From Silene noctiflora (Eukaryota; Streptophyta; Magnoliopsida; Caryophyllales; Caryophyllaceae): 35,659 nucleotides of DNA. Shown here piece after piece: positions 9,452-19,769 of this stretch (position 1 is the first letter of the stretch; the number at the start of each line of letters is the position of its first letter). Made by a program: the position numbers and the translations under genes. Location: assembly GCA_009801015.1 (NCBI GenBank), contig VHZZ01001731.1, forward strand, positions 111,594 through 147,252, given 5' to 3'. The notes beneath the pieces were generated by a model. It was not told where the DNA came from and did no database searches. It saw only the letters and a program-made list of their open reading frames with translations.

Positions 9452-9460
9452 TATATAAAC
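9452..9460 (+). promoter_or_regulatory. TATA box of the X8 gene
   Basis: TATATAAAC lies 53 bp upstream of the ATG at 9513, a usual distance for a plant gene with a short 5' UTR. Initiation would be expected near 9482-9490. Confidence 0.65.
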
Positions 9461-9512
9461 GAGAGTGTCCAAGCTACATCCTATCAAACTTCATCCGTTT
9501 ATATCATACACA

Positions 9513-12051
9513 ATGTCTCTCCCTTCCTTGAAAATATTCATTCCTCTGCTCTTCCTCATTGTAGTTCCACTGATTTCAGGTATCTACTTCAATAACTCTC
9601 TTTCTACATTTCATTACTATTTTACCAACTAAGTTAATTGACATCTGACGATGCATTTTATGGATTATTATAGGAGATGGAGAATTGCCGCCACAATGGT
9701 GCGTGGTAGACGTACAGACACCAGATGATGTACTGATAGGAGCAACGAATTGGGCTTGTGGAGCAGATGGTGGTGCAGATTGCAGTATGATACAAGAGAA
9801 TCAACCTTGTTATTTTCCCAACACGGCTCAAAACCATGCTTCTTACGCCTTCAATAGTTACTTTCAAAAGTTTAAGCATCAAGGTGCTAGTTGCTACTTC
9901 AATGGTGCTGCCATTATCACTGATCTCGATCCGAGTACGTTTATCTTTATCTTACTCTGTTTTTCTTTATTTTAGATTACATCATTTTGCCAACTTTAAT
10001 TGGTTGTCTAACTGTCATAAAGTTTTTCAAATTAACATGAGTTTAAGGGGGTGCATTAACATTATGTGACGAGTAACGACATATTGACTGTATCACGAAT
10101 GTTATGTGAGATGCATCGATGTATGAAACTTCACTATAGCCAAATCCTAACTAAATTCGATAGGTGTGAATGGTAAAAACTCTTATATTTTAAATAAGTG
10201 GTTAGGAGTTTAATCCACGCTTAAAAAAAAAAAAAAAAAACGCCCAGACGGGTACTCGAAGGAGATTGTGATAATCATGTGCCCAGACGGGTACTCGAAG
10301 GAGATTGTGATAATCATGGTCAACACAAACAAAAGAACTATAGCCAATTCCTAGTCATAAACTCAAAAAAGTTCGTCTAAAAAGTTAAAGATGAAAGAAA
10401 ACCGCTCGTCTTGCTTATGACCTCTCACAACCCTCTTCTACTTGTCCTCCCACTCGTCCCTTTCATAGGTCTTTTTGTCTTACGGCACAAGCTTGTGACG
10501 AATTTTGTCCATCACAAATAACTTATTTGCGTAAAGAAAATGGAACAAAGGTCTTGGAAGGCTTCTTACAAAACACAAATTCTCATTGAGGACGGGTATA
10601 TCTGTCACAAGCTGGAGACAGGTCAATTAATACCCAAGTGGGTAGATAAGACAAACGAAGAATGCCTAAGTAGTAGCATTCTGCTTTTGTCTTATCTACC
10701 GTCTTCAGAATTACTTGATCCGTCTCAGCTTGTGACGGATATATCCGTCTTCAGACTTGCGGCCTACAAAATGACATCCACATGGATCAAGTGGGCAAAG
10801 GTCAAGATTCAAGCATGTGCCTTAAGGATGGGCCTTGTGTCACATGTTAGCCCTAAGGTCCTAACTGGACCATTTTGTTTTTTTGGTTGCAAACAAATGT
10901 GAATTTAAAAGGTTATTCGGATAGATTTTAAATTCGCATTTACTGCAATTTAATGATTTTTAGTTTTAATAGCCAAGATCAGTGGTTGGAAAGTGATTGT
11001 TTTGGTTTACAAAAACACAGTAATTTTAATTTACAGATTACAAATATAATAGCTTAGTAATTTGATTTGTACCTTCCACTAAAACAGAGTAAGGAATTAT
11101 TTACGAGATATCTTAATTCTCATATGTTACTAGACAAATTTTGTCATATGCAATGCACAACCATAATAATATGACTTTCTAGGGATGATAACTCGTGCTA
11201 AAACAAAGAAAAAAAGGAACATATATCATATCACCGCACTGGCGCACTTAAGTTTGGTGTAACATCTAACCCCAACAATTTATATGTACCGTTTTTTTGT
11301 TTTGAGTTATAGTGTAATTTTTTGAACTTAGGCCTCATTTGTTTGCCCTTTGTAAATCATGGGAATTGAAAAAATCCCATGAATTACAAAATGGGAACTT
11401 GTTTGGTTACCATTTTTTTGCCATAATGTAGGCATTTCATTTTCCAAGGAGTTTCCAACTCCTCCACAATGNAGGAGTTGGATTACCTAGTCCCTCCTAG
11501 GTAATTGCAAACTCCGGTGTAATTGAATTTCTACATTGGCAAACAAACGGATTTAGCTAATTCACGTGAATTTCATGGGGAGCTTAATTCCCATGAATTC
11601 GATTTTCCGGTGGAATTGTATTCCAACGGGTAACCAAACGAGACCTTAGATGTTTAAAATGAATTTAGAAACTTTATGCTAAAGATCATAATCTTTAAAA
11701 CAAACTCAAAAAATTTATTATAAAATTAAAAAACTACACCACTAATTGTAGTATATTAGATGTATAGTCTATATATTTTCAAAACAAATAACAACTTTTG
11801 TATATGTCTTCCTTCTATCAAGGTGGTTTCTTTTCTTAATGACTCTTTTGTGATGTTGTTTGTTGGGTTTATATTTTAGGCCATTATTAATTAATAAAGT
11901 TATAATAGAAAAAACGTGTTACATACACTTTGGTATTAATTCTACTTTAGGCTAGAATCGTGTGACAACAATTTTAGGCTTTGTAACTGACACAACTTCT
12001 TGTATTTGCCTTACAGGTTACGGCAACTGCCACTTTGAATCTCTCCCTTGA
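9513..12051 (+). CDS. Small secreted X8 (CBM43) domain protein, plasmodesmata callose-binding type
   Basis: Exons are 9513-9579, 9674-9934 and 12017-12051, all with GT/AG borders and consistent phase, giving 120 aa. Residues 1-23 are a signal peptide (MSLPSLKIFIPLLFLIVVPL...). The mature part is one X8 domain: QWCVVD, then WACG, ADCS, PCYFPNT, HASYAFNSYFQK, GASCYFNG and DPSYGNC. All six family cysteines are present (32, 51, 59, 68, 96, 114). X8 domains bind beta-1,3-glucan (callose) and occur alone or attached to glucanases. Here there is no catalytic domain, and the protein stops five residues after the domain, so it has no GPI-anchor tail, unlike classic PDCB proteins. It is probably apoplastic. 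Intron 2 (2.08 kb) is packed with mobile elements. The gene looks intact. Confidence 0.9.
10156..10240 (+). repeat. SINE-like 3' region with an 18-A tail
   Basis: A box-B-like GGAGTTTAATCC precedes CACGCTT and a run of 18 A (10223-10240). A box-A-like TGGTAAAAACTC lies about 40 bp upstream. The layout resembles a tRNA-derived SINE, but the match to Pol III boxes is weak and no target duplication was found. Confidence 0.35.
10242..10318. repeat. Perfect 38-39-bp tandem duplication
   Basis: A 38-bp sequence beginning GCCCAGACGGGTACTCGAAG is repeated exactly at 10242 and 10281 with a 39-bp period. It directly follows the A18 run. Identity of the two copies shows a recent event. Confidence 0.9.
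10394..10541. mobile_element. Mutator-type MITE copy C (10403-10532, 130 bp)
   Basis: Contains CTCGTCTTGCTTATGACCTC at the left, and CACAAGCTTGTGACG and CATCACAAATAA at the right, matching copies A and B. The flanks AAAGAAAAC (10394-10402) and AAAGAAAAT (10533-10541) form an 8-of-9 target duplication. It lies in intron 2 of the X8 gene. Confidence 0.7.
10565..10771. mobile_element. Mutator-type MITE copy D (10574-10762, 189 bp)
   Basis: The ends are CACAAATTCTCATTGAGGAC and CCGTCTTCAGACTTGCGG, with subterminal TATATCTGTCACAAGCTG and CAGCTTGTGACGGATATA as inverted arms. Flanks CTTACAAAA and CCTACAAAA give an 8-of-9 duplication. It shares its outer end with copy E. Only 41 bp separate it from copy C. 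It creates a spurious 120-codon open frame (10540-10902). Confidence 0.75.
11328..11648. mobile_element. Harbinger/Tourist-like MITE (11331-11645, 315 bp)
   Basis: The inverted ends are GGCCTCATTTGTTTGCCC and GGGTAACCAAACGAGACC, flanked by TTA on both sides (11328-11330 and 11646-11648), the 3-bp duplication of PIF/Harbinger elements. The inside holds several short inverted pairs built on CCATGAATT/AATTCATGG. One N at 11472. Confidence 0.78.
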
Positions 12052-13234
12052 AATCATACATCTACTCACGTATTCACAAATCTAGTGAGAGACGGTTTCT
12101 TAGGAGATTTACTGATCCATTTTACTCTTTCCGATTCTGTGCTGCCTTCATACAGCTGCAATGCTGTCTACAGAATTTTTTGATGTCACTATTAAATTTG
12201 TTTATAATCGACCACTTCAATTACTCAACTCGACTATTACAAGTTTAATTATAGACTTCGATTGTTTTACACAAGAAGTTTGATACGAGTACAATTTAAT
12301 TCACCTACGAAGAACGGTGTAGTGAGCTCTATATTATGTTACTCAGACTTGACTATTAGCGTGTTCTAAATTATTCTATTCTACTTATGCTCGGTTATAA
12401 AGGTCGTACCAAAATAAATTCACGAGTATCGGATGCAACCTTTCTGGGTGAATTATGTTATAGTCAAAAATGGAATATTCAGGTATCACATCGATGTACA
12501 ATCGGTAACCAAAATGAAATCTCGAAGTTATGAAAAAGCAGATCCTCCGTCCCAGTCATTTCCTACCTTTGTCGCTTATGAGAAGAAATAGCTTGTACGG
12601 AGTATATATTTATAACAAAAACGTAATGAAATGACTCACAGGCCATAGCCAAAGTACCGATGAGACAAGGACAAACGAGTGCAACCCAGCAAAAATTCAC
12701 AGAAAGAAAACAAGAGACTACGAAGAGAAAGTCTAAATCATCGCTATAAATTATAAAGCACCACCGCGAGAAGGGCTACAAGAAGGGAGGAAATTTTTCA
12801 TGAAGTCTTACAGCTAAATTACAAAAACAAAAACAAAAAAAAAAAACTGTGAGAAAAAGTAAATGGATTAAAAATATAAAATGCAGTAAATGCTACATAA
12901 GCATAGCACCCACTTAAGAACAATGAACCCTCTAAAATCTTTTGAGTTCAAATCTTGCAGATTGATTTTCTAAGCAGCCAGCTACTGCTACTCTACTCAT
13001 TTCCTATCATCAACTCCCTGCCCTAATTATCATAATCTTTTCTCTATAAAGTATGTTAAACACCTTAATCAACAACTCATCACAACAACAACATGCTTGT
13101 ACAAGCATCCATCTACAGTCCATCGCGATTTTTTTTCGTTCATATACATTTAGTACATAAACTTCGCTTCTGGCGTCTCTGGGTTCAATGGTTGATTGAT
13201 AAATACTTCAGGTAAAGGTTTTGAACCTTGCCTC
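12052..13234. other. 3' flanks of the X8 gene (+) and the DnaJ gene (-), with a Stowaway remnant
   Basis: No gene is seen. CTCCGTCCCAGTCATTTCC near 12546 and TACGGAGTA at 12597-12605 look like the two ends of a Stowaway with its middle deleted. The part near 13234 is the probable 3' UTR of the DnaJ gene. Confidence 0.45.
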
Positions 13235-15208
13235 TTAGTTTTTGCTCCAAGGTCCGCCAGTCTCAACGGGTTTGTCAGATTTAAGTGTGTTTAAGTTGCG
13301 ACATTTCTCTTCAACCTCCATGTCATTGACCGTCCCGAGCAGACCGTCTGGAGTAGCAGCGGGATCAAGGTCCCAGCACCCTTCAGGCAAACCATTAACT
13401 TCTTTGAGCAACCAAGACGGGACTGGGTGAGAGAACCTGACCATTTCCCTCCTTGTGATCCACCGAACTGCGTCCTTATCGGTTTTCCTTGTATACACTG
13501 TTTTGTAGCCCTCGACCTTCACAAGTGGGGTAACTGATACCCCGTAATCTTCAGAGTAGTCGTTGAGGATCTCCACCATTTCATACTGATGCCTGACGGC
13601 ATAAGGAGTTGACCTATTCCAATCAGGTGACCAGTTTCGGTATACTGCCCATATGTCCCCACTTCTAGGGAAGATCCTGACACATCCTCCTCGGCCCGCC
13701 TTCTCCTGGGGCAAGGGATGAGAGAACATGTTGACCTCTTCAACAATGTCCGAATTTGTAGCGCGGAAGTGTCCACATGACTTAGTGAACCCGCAGTCTA
13801 ACCAATTCACAGCACCAAACTCGGTGTCAGTTTTAGAACCCAAGTAGCTGATGTGGATTTTGAAGGGATTTACCGAAAGAATCTGTCGGATCAGACAATA
13901 AACGCGTGGCATGCCATCTTCTTCATCATACAATGCCCATATCTGCTTTGGCTGGAAACAGTCCTCTGTCCGATCCTTGTCAAAATCATGAAAGTCGGAG
14001 TCTGGAACCGTAAGGGTGACAGGCCCGAGTTTGTTGGGCTCCAAATAGGGATTGGGCTTTTTCCGGGCATCTCCAGATTGAGGTTTTTGGGCGTTCTCCG
14101 CTTTAGCCAGCTTGATCTCTTCCAATTTCTTGTTTATTGCTATTCTTGCTTTCTCGATCAGCAAGGCTCTATTATCTAAAAGTGGGGGGATGGGCCGCCT
14201 TACTGATGATTCATTAGTGACAGAGAACTTGGGCACACTACATCCATTATCATTGGGGATTACAGCTTCCCTAACGACTCCAGGCTCGACCTTCCTTCTC
14301 TTATATGGTCTTGTAACCTTCACGCCATTAGGTTGACCTAAACCAACTGATCCATTCCCATTAAGGTTGACTTCTGCTTTTGGCTTTCTACCAGGTTTAC
14401 TAGGACACCCGTTGGGCTTATAGACTGTACCATTTGAAGTCCCTGGGCTCGTGCTCCACTGAAATGACATATTTGAAACATACTCGGAACTATGTCCAGA
14501 ATGATGTGTCGGAATCCCATTTCCCGAGACAATTACAGTGCTAAATCCATGACTAGTGTGACCATTTTCAGGGGTAAATGACCATTGGGTTGGAGAAACA
14601 GGGTACGCACCATTAATAGGAGCTATACCCAATTCCACGGCCATGAATGTACCTCGACAATTCTTACAAGAGAGTCTCTTGTTAACATACTTCCTTAGAT
14701 ACTCATATTGAACCTGACAAGAAGTGCAGACAGTCCAAAAGGTAGGAGGAACACAGGACTTGCTACAATACTCGGGATATGAACCCCCAGCTACCACTGC
14801 AGAAGACAGCTGAACATTCCTCTTCAGGTAATAAGAAGCTCTCTTGGCCTTATCTGACAAATGAGTCCAAGCCTCGGAAACAAACCTAAAAGCACCATCA
14901 GCTCCTATGGTTCTATTCTTATCGGGATGTAGTAAAACCGCCAGTCTTTTATACTGTTTCTTGATCATTGACCTATCAGCAGTCGGTTTCAACCCGAGAA
15001 TCGAGTAGAAGTCAATCTCTCCATTGACTTTACACTCGGATGCAACATATATGTCAAATGTGGCAACCATCTGTGAAATTCCCTCCAATTCCGGAAACAA
15101 ATTTTGAGCTTTTAAAGCAAAATTCTTGGCACCCAAAAAGTCCTTCTCAGCAAATCGCTTCTCGGCATGCTGTTTGGCTACAAGTGCCTCTTCTTTCTTT
15201 GATTCCAT
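13235..15208 (-). CDS. DnaJ (J-domain) protein with C-terminal DUF3444
   Basis: A single exon. I start it at the Met at 15208 (MESKKEEALVAKQHAEKRF), which fits the usual start of this family, giving 657 aa; an in-frame Met 12 nt upstream (15220) is possible. Residues about 65-130 are the J domain, with HPD at 94-96, the motif that stimulates Hsp70 ATPase. Two CxxC pairs (about 161-184: CTSC and CKNC) form a probable zinc-binding segment. A basic stretch RPYKRRK near 300-306 and GRKPK near 273 suggest nuclear location. DUF3444 spans about 405-615 (CFQPKQIWALYDEEDGMPRV, then a second half starting GDIWAVYRNW). The order J domain, zinc pair, basic linker, DUF3444 is the standard plant layout. 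The partner Hsp70 and the client are unknown. No defects seen. Confidence 0.95.
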   Translation of the reverse strand: MESKKEEALVAKQHAEKRFAEKDFLGAKNFALKAQNLFPELEGISQMVATFDIYVASECKVNGEIDFYSILGLKPTADRSMIKKQYKRLAVLLHPDKNRTIGADGAFRFVSEAWTHLSDKAKRASYYLKRNVQLSSAVVAGGSYPEYCSKSCVPPTFWTVCTSCQVQYEYLRKYVNKRLSCKNCRGTFMAVELGIAPINGAYPVSPTQWSFTPENGHTSHGFSTVIVSGNGIPTHHSGHSSEYVSNMSFQWSTSPGTSNGTVYKPNGCPSKPGRKPKAEVNLNGNGSVGLGQPNGVKVTRPYKRRKVEPGVVREAVIPNDNGCSVPKFSVTNESSVRRPIPPLLDNRALLIEKARIAINKKLEEIKLAKAENAQKPQSGDARKKPNPYLEPNKLGPVTLTVPDSDFHDFDKDRTEDCFQPKQIWALYDEEDGMPRVYCLIRQILSVNPFKIHISYLGSKTDTEFGAVNWLDCGFTKSCGHFRATNSDIVEEVNMFSHPLPQEKAGRGGCVRIFPRSGDIWAVYRNWSPDWNRSTPYAVRHQYEMVEILNDYSEDYGVSVTPLVKVEGYKTVYTRKTDKDAVRWITRREMVRFSHPVPSWLLKEVNGLPEGCWDLDPAATPDGLLGTVNDMEVEEKCRNLNTLKSDKPVETGGPWSKN

Positions 15209-16378
15209 GATAAGACTCAAAACCTCAGATCAGATGTAAGACTTCAGTGAGAATAAGGACCACAGACAGCCTTTAATAAACTGACAACGAGTGGTGCTAC
15301 CAGCCCATGTCTACATTATCTGCACTTAAATCAAACCCAAATGAAAAAAAAAAAAAAAGATCCCAAAAAACACTCACCGGTCATTACATTAACACAAATC
15401 CTCGTATGAAAAGACCGTCTTCAGAAGGGTAATAGTTAAATAAGTCGGTCTTACGTTATATTAACACAACTAATCGGTCATCCACCAAAACCCCTTCTCA
15501 CTTAATGAAACAGAAAAATCGAAAAACAAAGGCCACATAATCCGATTCGCAATAACAGTTACAACTCTATAAAATGCAACTAGAGAAGAATGCCAGATAC
15601 TTCACGTTTAAAGAAAGCAATAACAGTTACAGCCCTAAAATTGAGAATAGCTCACATTATTTAAGGTGCATCTCAACATTGTACACCAAACCCTTAATAC
15701 CAGATCTAGAGCAGAACATCAAGTAAAATTAACAGCCCAATTACGCGAAACCCGAAAACTGATCAAACTAATTCAAGTATCATAACTACATCACATATAA
15801 ATCAAACAATAAATGAATAAATGAATTCAATCACTATAATCATGAAGAACACATACTTAATTCTAACAACAACAAATTAACCAACAAAAATTAACCAAGT
15901 TGTCAACTATCAGCAAGATCGCAGTACATAATAACAAAATCAATGCAACAGAAACCCAGAATTTTATTAATCTTAACAGCTAACAAATAGCAGAAATATC
16001 TACTTAAAGTGGTAAAAATAGGTAAAAAAAATATTCCTAAATAAAGATTAATTGAACTTACTAACAGTACAACTGCAGAAAAAAGATGAACACAGCATAG
16101 ATCCTCTTCAAGACTTCACCAGATCAAAGTTTTCAGCTTTATTTCTAAATCTATGACCAGGAAAAAAAATTTAAAAAAAATGCTGAAAAAACCCAGTTAA
16201 TTTTTCCTATTTAATTCTTAATTAATTTATAAAATAATTATTTGAAGTAGGAAAAATCAAAACAAGCATAAAATGCAAATGGGTATTTTTCAAAAAAAAA
16301 AAAAAAAAAAAAATTGAAAATTTTGGTGAGGGGAAATTAAAAAGATTCTAAATAAGAAAGGGGGAAAATAAACTTACC
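15209..16378 (-). promoter_or_regulatory. Probable 5' leader of the DnaJ gene with a leader intron and a tiny uORF
   Basis: On the minus strand a good donor, TTGGTAAGTT, lies with GT at 16377-16376. A plausible acceptor, TTAAGTGCAG, ends at 15321. The leader exon between 15320 and 15209 then contains an upstream ATG at 15308 reading Met-Gly-Trp-stop. This structure is inferred from splice-site sequences only. A second acceptor/donor pair near 16050-16075 could define a small alternative exon. Confidence 0.4.
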
Positions 16379-17668
16379 AAAATGAAATAAAAATGAAAAC
16401 TTTGTGTAATGTATAATGTGGTTAAAAAGTAAGCGCCGTTTATGGTATTAGTATTTAATAAATGAGTATTCTAAAATGCACACTAGTGTGTGATGCGCAT
16501 TACACCTATAATTTTTATATTTTATTTAATAATTTTATAAGATTATATTATTATTATTATTATTAATATTTTAAAGTTTTAGAATTAATTGACTTTTTTT
16601 TGGAGTGAATTTGGTAATGGGTAGTTTTGTCCATCAAATTTATTGTGATGTCATTATATTTTCAAAATGATTACTTTGGTAAGCATATTTTTAATATTCC
16701 AATTTTGATTAATTTTTACTTTATTTGTCAAGTTTGGTGGCCAATAAATGATACTCATTTAATATTCGTATTAAAATTTACTAGTACAACTTTTACAAGT
16801 GGTATCTTTTATTTAAGAAACAAAATATATAATAATAATCGTTTATCAAAACAAATACATTATGCACAAAGAGAACTGATATATTTCATTTACATTTACA
16901 AGATATTTTTTCCGCATAAATTAGTATATATCGATCACCTCATTTCTGTTTACTAAAACAAATACATTATGTAAAAAGCTTAAACCTAATAAGGAGATAC
17001 ACAAGCCATGGAGTAATATATATCTTTTCATGCAATCAAAATCCTCATATGTGTATTTAGACAAATGGTATTGCATGCATAGCTATGGCCTATGGGGTAT
17101 CAAGGAAAGTTCCAACACTTAGTTGCATGTTCGTTGGTCACTAACGTAGTACAATTAGCATAATGGTTTTATATAGAAGTGTATGTTTTTGTCATTTGAG
17201 TATTGGAGTGATGGTGTAATAGAGTTGGAAGCAAGATATATATAGTTGAATTGCTTGAACAAAACAAAGACTAGTTGTAGTGAATAGGAGGTCATAGGAG
17301 TGTTTAGTTTAAGTGAGAAAAATCTCAACGGAGTAGAATCGAGTAGTGGTGATCTCTACACAAAGGATGTATATTGACGGTGATCTGAGATTTTTAAGGG
17401 AAAATCTAAAGATAAGATACTGACATGATTAGAAAATATGAGAATAGTGGATTGGAAAGGGTCACTTGAAGGGAAAAACATTGTTAATGTCAAGTTTTGA
17501 CTAACAAAGAAACCGATATGGTCTATTCATCTATTGTAGTGGTTTTTAAGACAAAGTTGAAAGGTTCTACAGTAGCCATAATCTAGGTGAAATTTTTTTT
17601 CAACGAGACAAGCTTATACTTACTTATATAGAACTACTGAAGTTGAATTGGTGTCTCAAATATCACAT
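16379..17668. other. AT-rich intergenic, no gene recognised
   Basis: Contains the promoter side of the minus-strand DnaJ gene next to 16379, a TTA/ATT simple repeat at about 16545-16570, and a 109-codon AT-rich open frame (16627-16956) with no family resemblance. Confidence 0.4.
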
Positions 17669-18348
17669 TGTAAACCTAGAGCTGATCAAATGGCCCAGGC
17701 CCGCAAGCCCGACCTGGCCCAGCCCGATTTTTTGTCGGGCTTGGGCCTCAATTTTAGGCCCAAAAAGCCCACGGCCCGAAGCCCATGGGCCAACTCATAA
17801 TATTGGGCCGNNNNNNNNNNNNNNNNNNNNNNNNNNNNNNNNNNNNNNNNNNNNNNNNNNNNNNNNNNNNNNNNNNNNNNNNNNNNNNNNNNNNNNNNNN
17901 NNNNNNNNNNNNNNNNNNNNNNNNNNNNNNNNNNNNNNNNNNNNNNNNNNNNNNNNNNNNNNNNNNNNNNNNNNNNNNNNNNNNNNNNNNNNNNNNNNNN
18001 NNNNNNNNNNNNNNNNNNNNNNNNNNNNNNNNNNNNNNNNNNNNNNNNNNNNNNNNNNNNNNNNNNNNNNNNNNNNNNNNNNNNNNNNNNNNNNNNNNNN
18101 NNNNNNNNNNNNNNNNNNNNNNNNNNNNNNNNNNAAAATGAAGATTTCTAAAGCCCTCTAGAGAATAAAAATTTGAGCCCGAATTGGCCCGAAGCCCATT
18201 CAAGCCCGCAAGGGCCGGGCTTGGGCCAATGAAAAAGGCCCGCACTTGTGGCCCGGCCCGGCCCGGCCCGCATATTTGGGCTAAATTTAAAGATACGGCC
18301 CGGCCCAAACCCGGCCCAGCCCGGCCCATGATCACCTCTATGTAAACC
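17669..18348. mobile_element. hAT-like GGCCC-rich element (17677-18340) with perfect 8-bp target duplication, containing a gap
   Basis: The inverted ends TAGAGCTGATCAAATGGCCC and GGCCCATGATCACCTCTA match well. TGTAAACC is duplicated exactly at 17669-17676 and 18341-18348, the 8-bp size typical of hAT elements. The inside is made of many GGCCCGGCCC/AGCCCG-type phrases in both orientations. Bases 17811-18134 are N, so true length and content are unknown. Open frames across the N run are artefacts. Confidence 0.85.
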
Positions 18349-18416
18349 TACCAAATAAACGAATTATAGCTATATCAAGTGAGAATATTTTTTTGACATA
18401 GCTATTAAACTTAATG

Positions 18417-18439
18417 TGTGTGTGTGTATATATATATAG
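18417..18439. repeat. TG/TA microsatellite
   Basis: TGTGTGTGTG directly followed by TATATATATA. Confidence 0.9.
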
Positions 18440-18734
18440 AAACACATAAATTATTTTTCGTGTACTAAGTTCTATTAGAATATATAATTACATGAAAAAT
18501 TATAATATAATATATAAATTTAGTTACATTATGATAATTACAGTTTACAAATATTCTAAAAAATCTAAATTATTATATAGTACTTCGTAATAGAATATAT
18601 GAGACATTTACAACCTATTCGTGCTAAGTACGTGATTCTAACTACGGTAAAATATAATTAGTCTCAATCTTACGGCTCCCATAAAAGATTAATCAAATAT
18701 TTAACTTAACAAAGTTGCCCCACAATTAACTAAT

Positions 18735-19023
18735 TAAGGGTGTTTGGTCGGGAGAGCTTGAATGGAATTAAATTGATTCGATTGAATTCTAGTGTTCAGT
18801 TGAGTCATTTTGAATTGGAGTTAAACTCGATAATTCTAACTCCAACCAAATCTCTTGGAATCTCATATTCGTCTTCATGGTCAAGTAAACTCCATTCCCC
18901 CTGCATAGTACAACTATAAAGTGAATCAAATAAAAATTAATATGTATGGGTTCTAAATAAATCCCCTATAAAATCTCATTCATATCCACTCCATTCCGAC
19001 ATTTTGAACAAAACACCCCCTAA
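18735..19023. mobile_element. Harbinger-like MITE (18738-19020, 283 bp)
   Basis: The ends GGGTGTTTGGTCGG and AACAAAACACCCCC are inverted. TAA flanks both sides (18735-18737 and 19021-19023). The inside is rich in GGAATT/AATTCC and CCATTCC phrases typical of such MITEs. Confidence 0.72.
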
Positions 19024-19308
19024 ATATTTGATGAAAGCTTATTCGTGGGGATCGAGCTTGTCCCCAATTTTTAAGAACTATATATAAAGAGAAGTCGAGG
19101 CACAATAACCATTTGTGTTCGATGATGGGTTTTGAATACATTAATCTTATCTAGATATGGAGATCCATGTCTCCATCTAGGTTGATCAAAAGTGGTAAAC
19201 TGTTTCTATACATTATTCTACATGGAATTGATGATAATTTACATTGCAAAAGTCCATAATTGCTTATAATACCATGAAGGAAAATCCTCAACTTTTAGTA
19301 TATACAAT

Positions 19309-19642
19309 TCTCCTATATATTAAGAGAATAAAAATTTTCAAACATTTTCCCTTTAAAAGGAATTTGCTTGAAAAGGAACACAAGACTTTCTTTTTTATTA
19401 AATTATTATCTTTTAATTAACATATAATCTTTTATTCACTATAATATTTTTTAAACTAAACTATATTATTTAATTATAATAAACTTATTAATAAATATAT
19501 ATTATTACACTCTAACTTAATATCTCTTAGTCATAGTGTTTAAATATATAAATTCGCTCTAAATTTTATCATCTTTATTTGTCAAGCTCTCTAACATCCC
19601 GATNTAAGAAAACCGTGCATTTATCCACGGGATTTATACTAG
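19309..19642 (+). mobile_element. Second non-autonomous Helitron (334 bp)
   Basis: Starts TCTCCTATATATTAAGAGAA and ends CTAG at 19639-19642. The 3' hairpin is CCGTG (19613-19617), loop CATTTATC, CACGG (19626-19630), followed by GATTTATACTAG. Both ends align with the Helitron at 5679-6253. The flanking bases are T and C, not the canonical A and T, so the borders are slightly eroded. One N at 19604. Confidence 0.7.
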
Positions 19643-19769
19643 CTATATTAACAATACTTTAAATGAGTTGAATGCAAGTAACAAATTATTTTATATTTCA
19701 TTTGATAAAGCTACGGGCATATAACCAATACTAAACCTATCGACCATCTTAACAATGAATTTAAATTAT

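Noticed and set aside
10540..10902. 120-codon plus-strand open frame in the X8 intron
   Set aside because: It is formed by Mutator MITE copy D and flanking DNA; the peptide has no family resemblance.
12048..12248. 66-codon frame overlapping the X8 stop
   Set aside because: It starts within the end of the last X8 exon in another frame and reads into the 3' flank; the X8 reading frame ends correctly at 12051.
13242..14532. Several open frames opposite or out of frame with the DnaJ gene
   Set aside because: They are shadows of the well-supported 657-codon minus-strand gene.
15400..15470. AAGACCGTCTTCAG resembling Mutator MITE ends
   Set aside because: Only one short end-like stretch; no opposite end and no 9-bp duplication.
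17643..18354. Open frames of 118-193 codons in both directions over the N run
   Set aside because: They are mostly X residues from the gap, and their ends are GGCCC repeat sequence of a hAT element.
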